A DNA stretch of 64,000 bases, from contig NZ_FRFA01000006.1 of the NCBI RefSeq assembly GCF_900143535.1, positions 62,001 to 126,000 on the forward strand, in the 5' to 3' direction. Source of the stretch: Tateyamaria sp. Alg231-49 (GTDB taxonomy: Bacteria; Pseudomonadota; Alphaproteobacteria; Rhodobacterales; Rhodobacteraceae). Of the stretch, positions 27,982-37,435 are shown piece after piece. The position numbers and the translations under genes are program-made. Numbering within the stretch: the first letter of the stretch is position 1; each line of letters opens with the position of its first letter. The notes below the pieces were generated by a model, which did no database searches, was not told where the DNA came from, and saw only the letters and a program-made list of their open reading frames with translations.

Positions 27982-28659
27982 ATGCAAACATTTGATTTGG
28001 AAGCGCAGGGACTCCGCGCACTCAACTCCACCCTGCATGCGCAGGCCGCCAATACCAATCAGACGCATTGGGAAATCGTGAACCCCAAGGGCAGCCACGC
28101 GATCGCAGTCGGCCTCGACGCTCCGATCGAGATCAACATCAAAGGGTCAACGGGCTATTACTGTGCGGGCATGAACAAACAGGCGACTGTGAATGTGCAC
28201 GGTTCTGTTGGCCCCGGCACAGCAGAAAACATGATGTCCGGGATGGTTGTAGTTGAAGGGGACGCCTCACAATATGCCGGTGCAACCGGTCATGGTGGCA
28301 CGCTGGTGATCAAGGGGAACGCCTCTTCGCGCTGTGGCATTTCGATGAAGGGCATCGACATTATCGTGCACGGCAACATCGGTCACATGTCAGCCTTTAT
28401 GGCGCAATCGGGCAATCTGGTCGTCTGTGGTGATGCAGGCGAAGCTCTGGGCGACTCGCTTTATGAGGCGCGGATATTCGTGCGCGGATCAGTCAAATCT
28501 CTTGGCGCTGATTGTATTGAGAAAGAGATGCGCCCCGAGCATATCGCTATCCTCGAAGAGTTGCTGGAGCGAGGCGGTTGCGATGCCAAAGCGTCCGAAT
28601 TCAAACGCTATGGATCGGCGCGGCAACTCTATAATTTCAACATCGATAACGCGTATTGA
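27982..28659 (+). CDS. mgsB: N-methylglutamate synthase subunit B (GltB C-terminal domain-like)
   Basis: A 225-residue right-handed beta-helix protein equal to the C-terminal GXGXG domain of glutamate synthase. The repeated glycine pattern is visible (STGYYCAGMNKQATVNVHGS, GATGHGGTLVIKGNASSRCG, QSGNLVVCGDAGEALGDSLY). It starts at the base after the mgsA stop, so the two are co-translated. In the complex it is expected to link the amidotransferase and FMN subunits structurally. Confidence 0.85.
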   Translation: MQTFDLEAQGLRALNSTLHAQAANTNQTHWEIVNPKGSHAIAVGLDAPIEINIKGSTGYYCAGMNKQATVNVHGSVGPGTAENMMSGMVVVEGDASQYAGATGHGGTLVIKGNASSRCGISMKGIDIIVHGNIGHMSAFMAQSGNLVVCGDAGEALGDSLYEARIFVRGSVKSLGADCIEKEMRPEHIAILEELLERGGCDAKASEFKRYGSARQLYNFNIDNAY

Positions 28660-28669
28660 GGGTCGGAAC

Positions 28670-30013
28670 ATGAAAGACGAGCAAAAGGGCGCGCCGCGCA
28701 CGATGCCGATACAATCGGCGACCTTTTCCAACCCTGTGAATGCCGAGATCCGGCGCGCCGCCGCAACGGGGATCTATGACATCCGCGGTGGCGGGGCCAA
28801 GCGCAAGCTGCCCCATTTCGACGACCTGCTGTTTCTGGGTGCCTCGATTTCCCGCTACCCGCTCGAAGGATATCGCGAGAAATGCGAAACGTCCGTCACG
28901 CTCGGCACCCGGTTTGCCAAGAACCCAATCCAGCTTGATATCCCCGTAACGATTGCGGGCATGTCCTTTGGTGCGCTGTCCGGCGGGGCCAAGGAAGCGT
29001 TGGGGCGCGGAGCAACGATGGCGGGCACGTCGACCACCACCGGCGACGGCGGCATGACCGAAGAAGAGCGCGGACACTCTAACAAGCTGGTTTATCAGTA
29101 TTTGCCTTCGCGCTATGGGATGAACCCGGACGATCTGCGCCGCGCAGATGCCATTGAAATCGTTGTGGGGCAGGGGGCCAAACCCGGCGGCGGCGGCATG
29201 CTTTTGGGCCAAAAGATCAGCGACCGCGTGGCTGAAATGCGTAATTTGCCAAAAGGGATCGACCAGCGCTCGGCCTGTCGTCACCCCGATTGGACCGGGC
29301 CCGATGATCTGGAAATCAAGATTCTTGAATTGCGCGAGATCACCAATTGGGAAAAGCCGATCTATATCAAGGTCGGCGGCGCGCGCCCGTATTTTGACAC
29401 CACACTTGCCGTAAAGGCGGGCGCGGACGTTGTCGTGCTCGACGGGATGCAGGGCGGCACAGCCGCCACACAAGACGTGTTTATCGAACATGTCGGCCAG
29501 CCCATCCTTGCTTGTATCCGCGAGGCGGTGCGCGCATTGCAGGACCTCGACATGCACCGAGAAGTGCAACTTGTTGTCTCGGGCGGCATCCGTACGGGTG
29601 CCGATGTGGCCAAAGCCATGGCTTTGGGTGCAGACGCCGTCGCCATCGGGACCGCGGCGCTGATCGCGCTTGGCGACAATGACCCGAAATGGGAAGCTGA
29701 GTATAACGCCCTCGGCACCACAGCAGGCGCTTATGATGACTGGCATGAGGGGCAAGACCCCGCCGGGATTACCACACAAGACCCCGACCTGATGGCTAGG
29801 TTCGACCCCATTGAGGGTGGGCGGAGGCTCAACAACTATCTCAAGGTCATGACACTTGAGGCACAGACCATCGCGCGGGCCTGCGGCAAGAACCACCTGC
29901 ACAACCTAGAACCCGAAGATTTGTGCGCCCTCACGCTCGAGGCCGCGGCCATGGCGAAAATTCCACTTGCTGGCACCGACTGGTACCCCGGCAAACCCGG
30001 TACTTCCTACTAA
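28670..30013 (+). CDS. mgsC: N-methylglutamate synthase subunit C (FMN-dependent, GltB central domain-like)
   Basis: A 447-residue FMN barrel of the glutamate synthase family. Visible features are SFGALSGGAKEALGRGATMA, GGGGMLLGQKISDRVAEMR, VKAGADVVVLDGMQGGTAATQ (split in two segments: VKAGADVVVLDG, MQGGTAATQ) and LVVSGGIRTGADVAKAMALG, the phosphate-binding loop. The start MKDEQKGAP is used; a longer in-frame extension over mgsB is shadow. It performs the reductive transfer that makes N-methylglutamate. Confidence 0.85.
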   Translation: MKDEQKGAPRTMPIQSATFSNPVNAEIRRAAATGIYDIRGGGAKRKLPHFDDLLFLGASISRYPLEGYREKCETSVTLGTRFAKNPIQLDIPVTIAGMSFGALSGGAKEALGRGATMAGTSTTTGDGGMTEEERGHSNKLVYQYLPSRYGMNPDDLRRADAIEIVVGQGAKPGGGGMLLGQKISDRVAEMRNLPKGIDQRSACRHPDWTGPDDLEIKILELREITNWEKPIYIKVGGARPYFDTTLAVKAGADVVVLDGMQGGTAATQDVFIEHVGQPILACIREAVRALQDLDMHREVQLVVSGGIRTGADVAKAMALGADAVAIGTAALIALGDNDPKWEAEYNALGTTAGAYDDWHEGQDPAGITTQDPDLMARFDPIEGGRRLNNYLKVMTLEAQTIARACGKNHLHNLEPEDLCALTLEAAAMAKIPLAGTDWYPGKPGTSY

Positions 30014-30083
30014 ATACTTCAATGAAGGGCGCGGCCACTACGGCACGCGCCCTCACCACATTAAGTCAAACAGGAACAGATAT

Positions 30084-31418
30084 ATGACCACTGATCTTGC
30101 AAAATTCGCTGCCGAAAATGGCGTGAAATACTTCATGATTTCGTTCACCGACCTCTTTGGAGGTCAACGCGCCAAACTGGTGCCTGCCCAGGCCATTGCC
30201 GACATGCAAGCGGATGGCGCAGGATTTGCCGGTTTCGCTACGTGGCTCGACATGACGCCCGCACATCCTGACATGTTGGCCGTGCCGGACCCATCTTCGG
30301 TCATTCAATTGCCTTGGAAACCTGAGGTTGCGTGGGTCGCGGGAAACTGTGTGATGGAAGACCAAGACGTCGCACAAGCACCTCGCAATGTGCTCCGCCG
30401 CCTGATTGATGAGGCTGCCGCCGAAGGCTTGCACGTCAAGACCGGGATCGAGGCCGAGTATTTTTTGATGACGCCAGATGGCAGCCAGATCAGCGATGAG
30501 TACGACACTGCCGCAAAGCCTTGCTATGACCAGCAGGCGGTGATGCGCCGCTATGATGTTGTGCGCGAGATTTGCGACTACATGCTCGATTTGGGTTGGG
30601 GTCCGTATCAGAATGACCACGAGGACGCGAATGGGCAGTTCGAGATGAACTGGGAATTCGATGACGTGCTCCGCACCGCCGACAAGCACTCATTTTTCAA
30701 GTTTATGACCAAGAGCGTAGCGGAAAAACACGGCTTCCGCGCGACATTCATGCCCAAGCCGGTCGAGGGGCTAACCGGGAATGGCTGTCATGCCCACATT
30801 TCTGTTTGGGACGCACCCGGTGCTGCTGCCAAGACCAACGTCTTTGCAATGGAACCCAATGACAGCAGCCAGACTGCCGAACTGGGCCTGTCCGAAAAGG
30901 GCCGCCATTTCCTTGGCGGGATCATGAAACATGCCTCCGCGCTTGCCGCGATCACCAACCCCACGGTGAACAGCTACAAACGTATCAATGCACCACGCAC
31001 GATGTCCGGGGCCACATGGGCACCCAACACTGTCACATGGACTGGCAACAACCGCACACACATGGTGCGCGTGCCTGGTCCCGGTCGGTTCGAATTGCGC
31101 CTTCCTGATGGTGCAACAAACCCCTATCTGCTGCAGGCCGTCATCATCGCGGCTGGCCTTGACGGTATTCGCACAGAGGCGGACCCCGGCAAGCGCCACG
31201 ACATCGACATGTATGCCGAGGGCCACAAGGTGCGCGGCGCGCCCAAGCTACCGCTGAACATGCTGGATGCCTTGCGCGAATACGACAAGGATAAGGGCCT
31301 GAAGGCTGCCATGGGAGAGGAATTCTCGTCCTCCTACATCAAGATGAAAAAGCAGGAATGGAACGATTTCACGTCGCACTTCTCTCAATGGGAAAAGGAC
31401 AACACGCTCGATATCTGA
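30084..31418 (+). CDS. gmaS: Gamma-glutamylmethylamide synthetase GmaS (glutamine synthetase type III-like)
   Basis: A 444-residue glutamine-synthetase-fold ligase that joins methylamine and glutamate using ATP. The start MTTDLAKFAAENGVKYF follows an AGGAACA site. The metal-binding helix shows as QNDHEDANGQFEMNW, the nucleotide part as NGCHAHISVWD, and RVPGPGRFELRLPDGATNPY carries the glutamate-binding arginines. This fourth gene of mgsABC-gmaS is the standard marker of indirect monomethylamine use in marine bacteria. Glutamine synthetase itself is longer and of a different subtype. Confidence 0.88.
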   Translation: MTTDLAKFAAENGVKYFMISFTDLFGGQRAKLVPAQAIADMQADGAGFAGFATWLDMTPAHPDMLAVPDPSSVIQLPWKPEVAWVAGNCVMEDQDVAQAPRNVLRRLIDEAAAEGLHVKTGIEAEYFLMTPDGSQISDEYDTAAKPCYDQQAVMRRYDVVREICDYMLDLGWGPYQNDHEDANGQFEMNWEFDDVLRTADKHSFFKFMTKSVAEKHGFRATFMPKPVEGLTGNGCHAHISVWDAPGAAAKTNVFAMEPNDSSQTAELGLSEKGRHFLGGIMKHASALAAITNPTVNSYKRINAPRTMSGATWAPNTVTWTGNNRTHMVRVPGPGRFELRLPDGATNPYLLQAVIIAAGLDGIRTEADPGKRHDIDMYAEGHKVRGAPKLPLNMLDALREYDKDKGLKAAMGEEFSSSYIKMKKQEWNDFTSHFSQWEKDNTLDI

Positions 31419-31436
31419 GCGTGCTTGCCGGGCGGG

Positions 31437-31829
31437 TCAGCGCAACCAGCCTGCCCGGTGAACAATCGAAGAATACCAAAACAGGGCCGCTCCAACCAGC
31501 AAGGCAAGGATCGTGCTGGGAGCAAGACCGACTGCTGAAATCGTCTGAACCACGGTCAAGACAATCGCAACCAATGAAACCAGCAAGGCGATCCGGGCCA
31601 TATCACGTCGCAGCAACAACAAAATGCACCCCACGGCCCCGGCAAACACGGCCAAGCCAAAGGCCAGCGTTGCCCAAAGCGGGCGGCTTGAGATGATCAG
31701 CTGATAAAGCTCAGGCATTTTTGCCACGGCATCGGCGTTCATTTGAGTGATGAAGTTGAGGCACCCCATCAGGTTCCACACCAGACAAAGCCCAGCGATG
31801 ATCCAGAAGCTGAAATGCGGTTTTGCCAT
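31437..31829 (-). CDS. Small four-helix membrane protein between gmaS and tmm
   Basis: A 130-residue protein with four hydrophobic segments (FWIIAGLCLVWNLMGCLNFI, LWATLAFGLAVFAGAVGCIL, IALLVSLVAIVLTVVQTIS, ILALLVGAALFWYSSIV) and no soluble domain. The ATG at 31829 follows AGAGGA. It is transcribed away from tmm and towards gmaS; its end lies 18 bases from the gmaS stop. I do not recognise the family beyond small sugar-transporter-like or DoxX-like membrane proteins. Its position inside the trimethylamine cluster suggests a related role. Confidence 0.75.
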   Translation of the reverse strand: MAKPHFSFWIIAGLCLVWNLMGCLNFITQMNADAVAKMPELYQLIISSRPLWATLAFGLAVFAGAVGCILLLLRRDMARIALLVSLVAIVLTVVQTISAVGLAPSTILALLVGAALFWYSSIVHRAGWLR

Positions 31830-31902
31830 CGTCTGTCCTCTTTGCTTGTCATGATCATCATCCCAAAACGCCTGCAAGTACACTGCAAAACTCTTGAATG
31901 AG

Positions 31903-31913
31903 TTTTACTATGG
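31903..31913. promoter_or_regulatory. Candidate shared operator upstream of tmm
   Basis: TTTTACTATGG lies 76 bases before the tmm start. It is a weaker match to the TTTWACTGTGA motif found before tdm and folD. Confidence 0.2.
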
Positions 31914-31988
31914 TTAAAATTAGTTGACTTGTAGGGGCGATCCCGCTCGAATTGAATAAATGAACAATTCAGCCGGGAGAGTCGCAAA

Positions 31989-33323
31989 ATGCCTAAACGT
32001 ATCGCCATCATAGGGGCGGGGCCTTCGGGTCTGGCACAGTTACGCGCCTTCCAGTCCGCCAAGCAAAACGGTGAGGACATCCCCGAGATTGTGTGCTTCG
32101 AAAAACAGTCCGACTGGGGCGGGCTTTGGAACTACACGTGGCGCACCGGTGTCGATCAATATGGAGAGCCGGTGCATGGGTCCATGTACCGTTACCTGTG
32201 GTCGAATGGGCCAAAGGAGGGATTGGAGTTCGCTGATTATTCCTTCGAGGAGCACTTCGGCAAACAGATCGCATCCTACCCGCCACGCGCTGTGCTGTTC
32301 GACTACATACAGGGCCGTGTGGAAAAAGCGGGCGTACGGGATTGGATTCGCTTTGAAACCGCTGTGCGCCGCGTCGAATTCGAAGATGGAAAATTCAGTG
32401 TAACGGTCAAGGATTTGCCTGCGGACAACGAGTACACCGAGGTCTTTGACCACGTGATCTGTGCCTCTGGGCACTTTTCGACACCAAACGTGCCAGAATT
32501 TCCTGGTTTTGAATCCTTTAAAGGACGTGTGTTGCACGCCCATGATTTCCGAGATGCGCTTGAGTTCAAGGATCAGGATATCCTGATCGTCGGCACCAGC
32601 TATTCTGCTGAGGATATCGGGTCGCAGTGTTGGAAGTACGGGGCCAAGTCCATCACTGTGTCACACCGCACGGCGGCTATGGGCTATGACTGGCCGGACA
32701 GCTGGAGCGAGGTTCCGTTGTTGACCCATGTCGACGGGAAGACGGCGCACTTCAAGGATGGTACCAGCCGCGATGTCGATGCGGTGATCTTGTGCACAGG
32801 GTACCAACACCACTTCCCTTTCATGGCTGAAGAATTGCGCCTGAAGACGGCAAACCGGCTGGCGACGGCTGATCTCTACAAGGGGGTCGCATGGGTGCAT
32901 AACCCTGCGCTGTTTTATCTGGGCATGCAGGACCAGTGGTTCACGTTCAATATGTTCGATGCGCAAGCTTGGTGGGTCCGCGATGCGATCATGAGCAAGA
33001 TTGCGATGCCGTCCAAGGACGAGATGGACGCCGATGTCGCGGACCGCGTAGCGCGCGAGGATGCGGGCGAGGATGACTACGACGCGATCTGGTATCAGGG
33101 CGACTACATCAAGGAACTGATTGCCGAAACGGACTACCCGTCCTTTGATGTCGAAGGGGCTTGTCAGGCGTTTAAGGCGTGGAAGGGGCACAAGAAAAAG
33201 GGCATCATGACCTTCCGCGACAATTGCTATGCTTCGGTTATGACCGGATCGATGGCCCCAATCCACCATACGCCGTGGGTCGACGCACTGGATGACAGTC
33301 TGGAAGTCTATTTGCAGAACTAG
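31989..33323 (+). CDS. tmm: Trimethylamine monooxygenase Tmm
   Basis: A 444-residue class B flavin monooxygenase. The FAD site is [17 protein letters not shown] (residues 5-21), the NADPH site is [14 protein letters not shown] near 200, and the FMO fingerprint and the C-terminal [20 protein letters not shown] agree with bacterial Tmm. It oxidises trimethylamine to TMAO with NADPH and oxygen. Start ATG 31989 follows the purine-rich CCGGGAGAG. Its neighbours (tdm, gmaS, dmm) make this the committed step of trimethylamine catabolism. Confidence 0.9.
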   Translation: MPKRIAIIGAGPSGLAQLRAFQSAKQNGEDIPEIVCFEKQSDWGGLWNYTWRTGVDQYGEPVHGSMYRYLWSNGPKEGLEFADYSFEEHFGKQIASYPPRAVLFDYIQGRVEKAGVRDWIRFETAVRRVEFEDGKFSVTVKDLPADNEYTEVFDHVICASGHFSTPNVPEFPGFESFKGRVLHAHDFRDALEFKDQDILIVGTSYSAEDIGSQCWKYGAKSITVSHRTAAMGYDWPDSWSEVPLLTHVDGKTAHFKDGTSRDVDAVILCTGYQHHFPFMAEELRLKTANRLATADLYKGVAWVHNPALFYLGMQDQWFTFNMFDAQAWWVRDAIMSKIAMPSKDEMDADVADRVAREDAGEDDYDAIWYQGDYIKELIAETDYPSFDVEGACQAFKAWKGHKKKGIMTFRDNCYASVMTGSMAPIHHTPWVDALDDSLEVYLQN

Positions 33324-33718
33324 GGCGTGCTGATCCGCAAGAACACATAGGTCTGCTGCAAAGCGCCCTTGTCCTTGATCGACACCGCGACTTGCGCGGT
33401 GTCGGTGTGAAATGTGCGCAGGTCGTAGCTGTCAGGGTGGTTCACGTCTTGATCAGCGACGGGTTGCACGCCTAGGCACGCCGCTGTGGCATTCAGTACT
33501 GCATCGAACGCCTCTGTGGCTTCGGGCGCGCGGTATGTGAACGGCCAACGGCAGTTCTGGGCACGCGCGCCTGACAGGTCAAGCGACATGCTGCATGTGC
33601 CCTCTGTTCCGTCTGGCAGAGCGAAGGCTGCTGGCCGGTCAGTAGTAAGACTCGCACAGAAGCCATCTGCATGGGCTGTTGTTCCGCAGGCAATGCAAAG
33701 AACAACTGTGCGGATCAT
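33320..33718 (-). CDS. Small secreted protein of unknown function downstream of tdm (132 aa)
   Basis: A 132-residue protein with a short signal peptide ([17 protein letters not shown]), four Cys in the mature part (GFCASL, GTCSMSL, AQNCRW, AACLGV) that could form two disulphides, and no domain I recognise. Its start overlaps the stop of the next secreted gene, and its stop overlaps the stop of tmm (CTAG). It is translationally coupled behind tdm, so it is probably expressed with TMAO demethylase. Confidence 0.65.
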   Translation of the reverse strand: MIRTVVLCIACGTTAHADGFCASLTTDRPAAFALPDGTEGTCSMSLDLSGARAQNCRWPFTYRAPEATEAFDAVLNATAACLGVQPVADQDVNHPDSYDLRTFHTDTAQVAVSIKDKGALQQTYVFLRISTP

Positions 33719-34092
33719 GGCGAGACCAACTGTTTGCCTTCAAGCAGTTTGAACGGAGTTGGCGGTGTTTTCTTGCTGACCCAATAGAACGTCCCATCCC
33801 ATTCCATTACAAACCAGCCTTCCCAGTCTGAATCTCGTGGCCAGAGGCTTTGGTATTCATCTTTGTCCGCGTCGATACGCCATTGGCCTCGGGTCGAGCG
33901 CGCACCTTCTTGGGCGTAAATGGTCGTGCCGTCCGCGCCAAAAAACTGACGATACATGGTGCCGTCCCATTTACCTACAGCCGTGTTGCCCGACAGCAGC
34001 GCGTCGATTTCGTGCGCCTTCAGCTTTACCGATTGGGCTTGCGCAGGCAACGCCAGAACCAAGAGGCAAGCAAGGAACGCGCGCCGGATCAC
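33715..34092 (-). CDS. Small secreted protein of unknown function directly behind tdm (125 aa)
   Basis: A 125-residue protein with a signal peptide (MIRRAFLACLLVLALPAQAQ). The mature domain contains GKWDGTMYRQFFGADGTTIY, GQWRIDADKDEYQSLWPRD and WFVMEWDGTFYWVS, a Trp/Tyr-rich beta pattern reminiscent of small periplasmic DUF995-like proteins. It overlaps tdm by 4 bases and the following secreted gene by 4 bases. No function can be given; its coupling to tdm is the main clue. Confidence 0.68.
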   Translation of the reverse strand: MIRRAFLACLLVLALPAQAQSVKLKAHEIDALLSGNTAVGKWDGTMYRQFFGADGTTIYAQEGARSTRGQWRIDADKDEYQSLWPRDSDWEGWFVMEWDGTFYWVSKKTPPTPFKLLEGKQLVSP

Positions 34093-36458
34093 GATCTGGG
34101 CCGCTCTTTCTTTGGATCGTAATGGGCGAAAGGCACGATTTCAGCTGGAAGGCGTTTTTGATGGCCATCCAGTTTGCCGACTTCAACCTGTGTACCGATG
34201 TCAGCATGGGCCACATCAATCCGGGCCAGCGCGATGTTCTTGTCCAGCAGGGGCGAACGCATGGATGATGTCACCTCGCCAATTTGCGCGCGTCCGATGT
34301 GGATGCAGTCGGCGTGATCCACACCCACATTGCTGTCGATGTCGAGGCCGACAAGCTTGCGGCTCGGGTGTTCCTTGCGTCGGATCAAAGCGTCGCGCCC
34401 AATGAAATCGTCGGGCTTGGATTTCAGTGGGACGGTAAAGCCGATCCCGGCCTCGAATGGGTCGGTCTGGTCGGAAAAATCGTATCCAGCAAAGATCAGC
34501 CCAGCCTCGATCCGCACCATGTCCAGTGCCTCTAGCCCCATGGGGCGCAGGCCGTGGTCTTGCCCTGCTTCCCAGATAGCATCGAATATTTTGGGCGCAT
34601 GTTTGGGATGGCACATGACTTCGTATCCCAGCTCGCCTGTGTAGCCAGTTCGCGAAATCACAAAGGGGGTGCCGCCCTCATCGTTCAGACGCGCGGGTGT
34701 GAAGCGGAACCAGCCAAGCTGGTCGAATTCGGGATTGTGTGGCGCGGTCCAGACGATCTTGCGCAAGAGGTCGCGGCTTTCGGGGCCTTGGACAGCAACG
34801 TTGTGGAGTTGGTCGGTGGAAGACCGCACCAGCACCTTCAGCCCCAGTTTCTCGGCCTGTTCACGCAGCCATTCGCCGCCGTAATCATTACCGCCAATCC
34901 AGCGGAAATTGTCCTTGCCCAAACGGAAGACCGTACCGTCGTCGATCATACCGCCGTGCTCATAGCACATGGCGGTGTAGACCACGCCGCCCACAGCCAG
35001 CGTTTTCATGTTGCGGGTAAACACATATTGGCAGAGCGCTTCTGCGTCAGGGCCCGTAATCTCGAACTTTCGCAAGGGCGACAGATCCATGATGACTGCC
35101 TGCTTGCGGCAGGCCCAGTATTCATCAATCGGGCCCGCCTCGGCAAAACAATTGGCAAGCCAGTAGCCGTTGTATTCGATGAAGTTGCGGGTGTGCTTGG
35201 CAAAGCTGTCGTGAAAGCCGGTTTGTTTGGTCATTTTTGGGTCCGCATCAGGGGTAGGCCGGTAGGCGACACTGCGTTGAAAGGTCTCGCGCCCGCTGTA
35301 GGTGCGCACGTGGATGTCCGTGGGGTTCCAGCCATTGGCGGCAGTGGTGTCGTCCGGACAGGCGGACGAGACACAAACAATGTCTGTGAGCGCGCGCAGC
35401 AAGACATAGTCACCGGGGCGCGACCATGGTTCGTCCGAATACATGACACCGTGTTCGTCGAGATAGGTGTTGAAGAAGAAGTTTATGGCCATCCACCCGG
35501 GCCGGCCCGTGACGTTGAATTCGGCCAGCGCGGAGTTAAAGTTTTCCGAACAGTTGGCGTGACCCGGATAACCGATGTCGTCGTAGTACTTGGCCGAGCA
35601 GGCGAGTGCGAAGGCGTCGTGGCGCCCGCAGGTGTCTTGCACCGCTTCGACAAGCGGTAGCATTTCCTGATCGTAGTATTTCGCGTGCAGGCCCGGCATT
35701 GGATAGGCATGGCCCATAAGCGTGCGGGTGGTTGTCACGTCCAAAGCGTGTTCGATGCCTTTGTCGAGCTTGCGCGCAGAAAAGCATTCAAAATCCGTAC
35801 ACTGACGGCCATCGACATCGATGATCTGAATGTAATCCCCTGCTTTGACAAAGAATGCTTCGGCCGTCTGCGTATGCACGCGAATGTCAGCAACAGGGTC
35901 GGCCAACGGGTCAGGTAATTCAAATTTTGTATGACTTTTGATCGTGGAGCGCTGGATCATCACGGTGAGCGGGGTCACGGTGTCCTGTGCCTCGGCATCC
36001 ATCGGCTCGCCGGGGGCGGCAATAATCAACGTGCCATCGCGGGAGACGCGTATCGTCTCTTCGGCTTTGGCGTGCGTGTCCAACTCGAACAGGCGAGTTG
36101 CTTGCGCAGATGAAAGATCGATCTTGCGTGCGTCCAGACCCATGCGAAGACCGCGCAGCGATTGATCGCTGCCCTCCAACAACGCGCGCAACCCTTCCGC
36201 AGGAGCGTCTGCTGGGCGGTCAAGGATGCTGTCATTCACCCGACCTTTGTCATCAGCACTGACAATTTCGCAGACTTGACCGCCTTCATCATTGATGACC
36301 GTCAGGCAATCACCAGTTTCAACAGGAATGAGAACGGCACCCGCGCCCTGTACGACATACCGTTCCATACCGCGAGGCATCGAGAACTGAGCTGGTTGGA
36401 TAATCTGGCTGGGGCGAGGTGGGCCCGGTTTAACACTGGGGTAGGGGTCATCAAGCAT
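34089..36458 (-). CDS. tdm: TMAO demethylase Tdm (aldolase)
   Basis: A 789-residue two-part enzyme. Residues about 40-380 form a DUF1989-type domain, which binds zinc in known Tdm (DGRQCTDFECFSARKLDKGI, CGRHDAFALACS). Residues about 420-789 form a GcvT-type folate domain (CQYVFTRNMKTLAVGG, FVISRTGYTGELGYEVMC). It splits TMAO into dimethylamine and formaldehyde, which the second domain can hand to tetrahydrofolate. The ATG at 36458 follows GGGAGG; an upstream frame adds seven residues. It begins an operon with two small secreted proteins. Confidence 0.9.
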   Translation of the reverse strand: MLDDPYPSVKPGPPRPSQIIQPAQFSMPRGMERYVVQGAGAVLIPVETGDCLTVINDEGGQVCEIVSADDKGRVNDSILDRPADAPAEGLRALLEGSDQSLRGLRMGLDARKIDLSSAQATRLFELDTHAKAEETIRVSRDGTLIIAAPGEPMDAEAQDTVTPLTVMIQRSTIKSHTKFELPDPLADPVADIRVHTQTAEAFFVKAGDYIQIIDVDGRQCTDFECFSARKLDKGIEHALDVTTTRTLMGHAYPMPGLHAKYYDQEMLPLVEAVQDTCGRHDAFALACSAKYYDDIGYPGHANCSENFNSALAEFNVTGRPGWMAINFFFNTYLDEHGVMYSDEPWSRPGDYVLLRALTDIVCVSSACPDDTTAANGWNPTDIHVRTYSGRETFQRSVAYRPTPDADPKMTKQTGFHDSFAKHTRNFIEYNGYWLANCFAEAGPIDEYWACRKQAVIMDLSPLRKFEITGPDAEALCQYVFTRNMKTLAVGGVVYTAMCYEHGGMIDDGTVFRLGKDNFRWIGGNDYGGEWLREQAEKLGLKVLVRSSTDQLHNVAVQGPESRDLLRKIVWTAPHNPEFDQLGWFRFTPARLNDEGGTPFVISRTGYTGELGYEVMCHPKHAPKIFDAIWEAGQDHGLRPMGLEALDMVRIEAGLIFAGYDFSDQTDPFEAGIGFTVPLKSKPDDFIGRDALIRRKEHPSRKLVGLDIDSNVGVDHADCIHIGRAQIGEVTSSMRSPLLDKNIALARIDVAHADIGTQVEVGKLDGHQKRLPAEIVPFAHYDPKKERPRS

Positions 36459-36503
36459 TGTCACCTCCCGAACCGCCAAAATTTTGCACTAGCGGAATAA
36501 TTG

Positions 36504-36514
36504 TTTAACTGTGA
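36504..36514. promoter_or_regulatory. Candidate shared operator upstream of tdm
   Basis: TTTAACTGTGA lies 46 bases before the tdm start codon and is nearly identical to TTTTACTGTGA before folD. It could be a binding site for one of the cluster's regulators. Confidence 0.3.
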
Positions 36515-36577
36515 GAATACTCTTGCAGCGCATATGCTGCAAGGGAAGGGTACATCGTACGTGAAAAAATTCTATCC

Positions 36578-37435
36578 ATGCACGGTGTCCTTGTCATGGG
36601 AGCACTGACCTTAGGACTAATAGCTGCGTTCAGCTGGGGCGTGCATGACACGATGGTGCGCTACATCTCCCAAAAAGTAGGCGTGTTCCGTTCTTTGTTC
36701 CCCGTTTTGCTGACCGGAACGTTGGTGACGACCATACTGGCCTTTGCGCTGGACACCGGCAGTATGACTGGCCAGGCGCGCGTCATGGCGCTTTTGTCGG
36801 GGTTGGTGTTTGGGGTAACAGGGGTGTCGTTTTTCGCAGCCCTCGCTATCGGACCGGTCCGGGTCGTGGCTCCGGTCGTGGCCAGCTTTCCGATCTTGTC
36901 GGTCGCTTGGGCTGTAGCAAATGGACAATCGGTCACGATGTTGCAATGGCTGGCAGTGCTGGTGATCGTCGGCGGATGTGGATTTGCGGCAATGTCTTCG
37001 GCCGACGAAGAGGCGGCCCCGCCAACGCTCCAAGCTGTCCTGTGGTCGGTGCTGGCCGCTGTCGGGTTTGCCCTGTCCCTCGCCCTTGGCCAGTTGTCAG
37101 TTGCAGACGGCACCGAATTGACAGCGATTGCCATCGCCCGCGTTGGCGCGGTCGGGGTTGTGGTGCTGATTGCTCTGATACTGCGCAAACCTGTGCTGCC
37201 TGTTCGGTCGGCGTTGCCGATCTTGTTGGCCATGGGATTGCTTGATGCAATTGCCATAGGGGCGGTGATGGTTGCGGGCAACTACGCGTACCCTGCATTT
37301 GCCTCAGTCGGCGCGTCAATTTTTGGAGTTTTGACAATCATATTCGCCTCCATCTTTTTGAAGGAGCCGGTGACCCGATCCCAATGGATGGGGATCGTTA
37401 TAGTTTTCGTGGCAATCGGTTATCTGGCGCTCTGA
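36578..37435 (+). CDS. EamA/DMT-family transporter
   Basis: A 285-residue inner-membrane protein with about ten hydrophobic segments in two EamA halves (AFSWGVHDTMVRYISQKVGV at the start; ASIFGVLTIIFASIFLKEPV near the end, the usual second-repeat signature). The ATG at 36578 or the one at 36596 may be used; neither has a clear ribosome binding site. It is divergent from tdm and its end overlaps the regulator at 37420. Substrate unknown; a role in exporting or importing an amine or amino acid is inferred from its place. Confidence 0.78.
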   Translation: MHGVLVMGALTLGLIAAFSWGVHDTMVRYISQKVGVFRSLFPVLLTGTLVTTILAFALDTGSMTGQARVMALLSGLVFGVTGVSFFAALAIGPVRVVAPVVASFPILSVAWAVANGQSVTMLQWLAVLVIVGGCGFAAMSSADEEAAPPTLQAVLWSVLAAVGFALSLALGQLSVADGTELTAIAIARVGAVGVVVLIALILRKPVLPVRSALPILLAMGLLDAIAIGAVMVAGNYAYPAFASVGASIFGVLTIIFASIFLKEPVTRSQWMGIVIVFVAIGYLAL

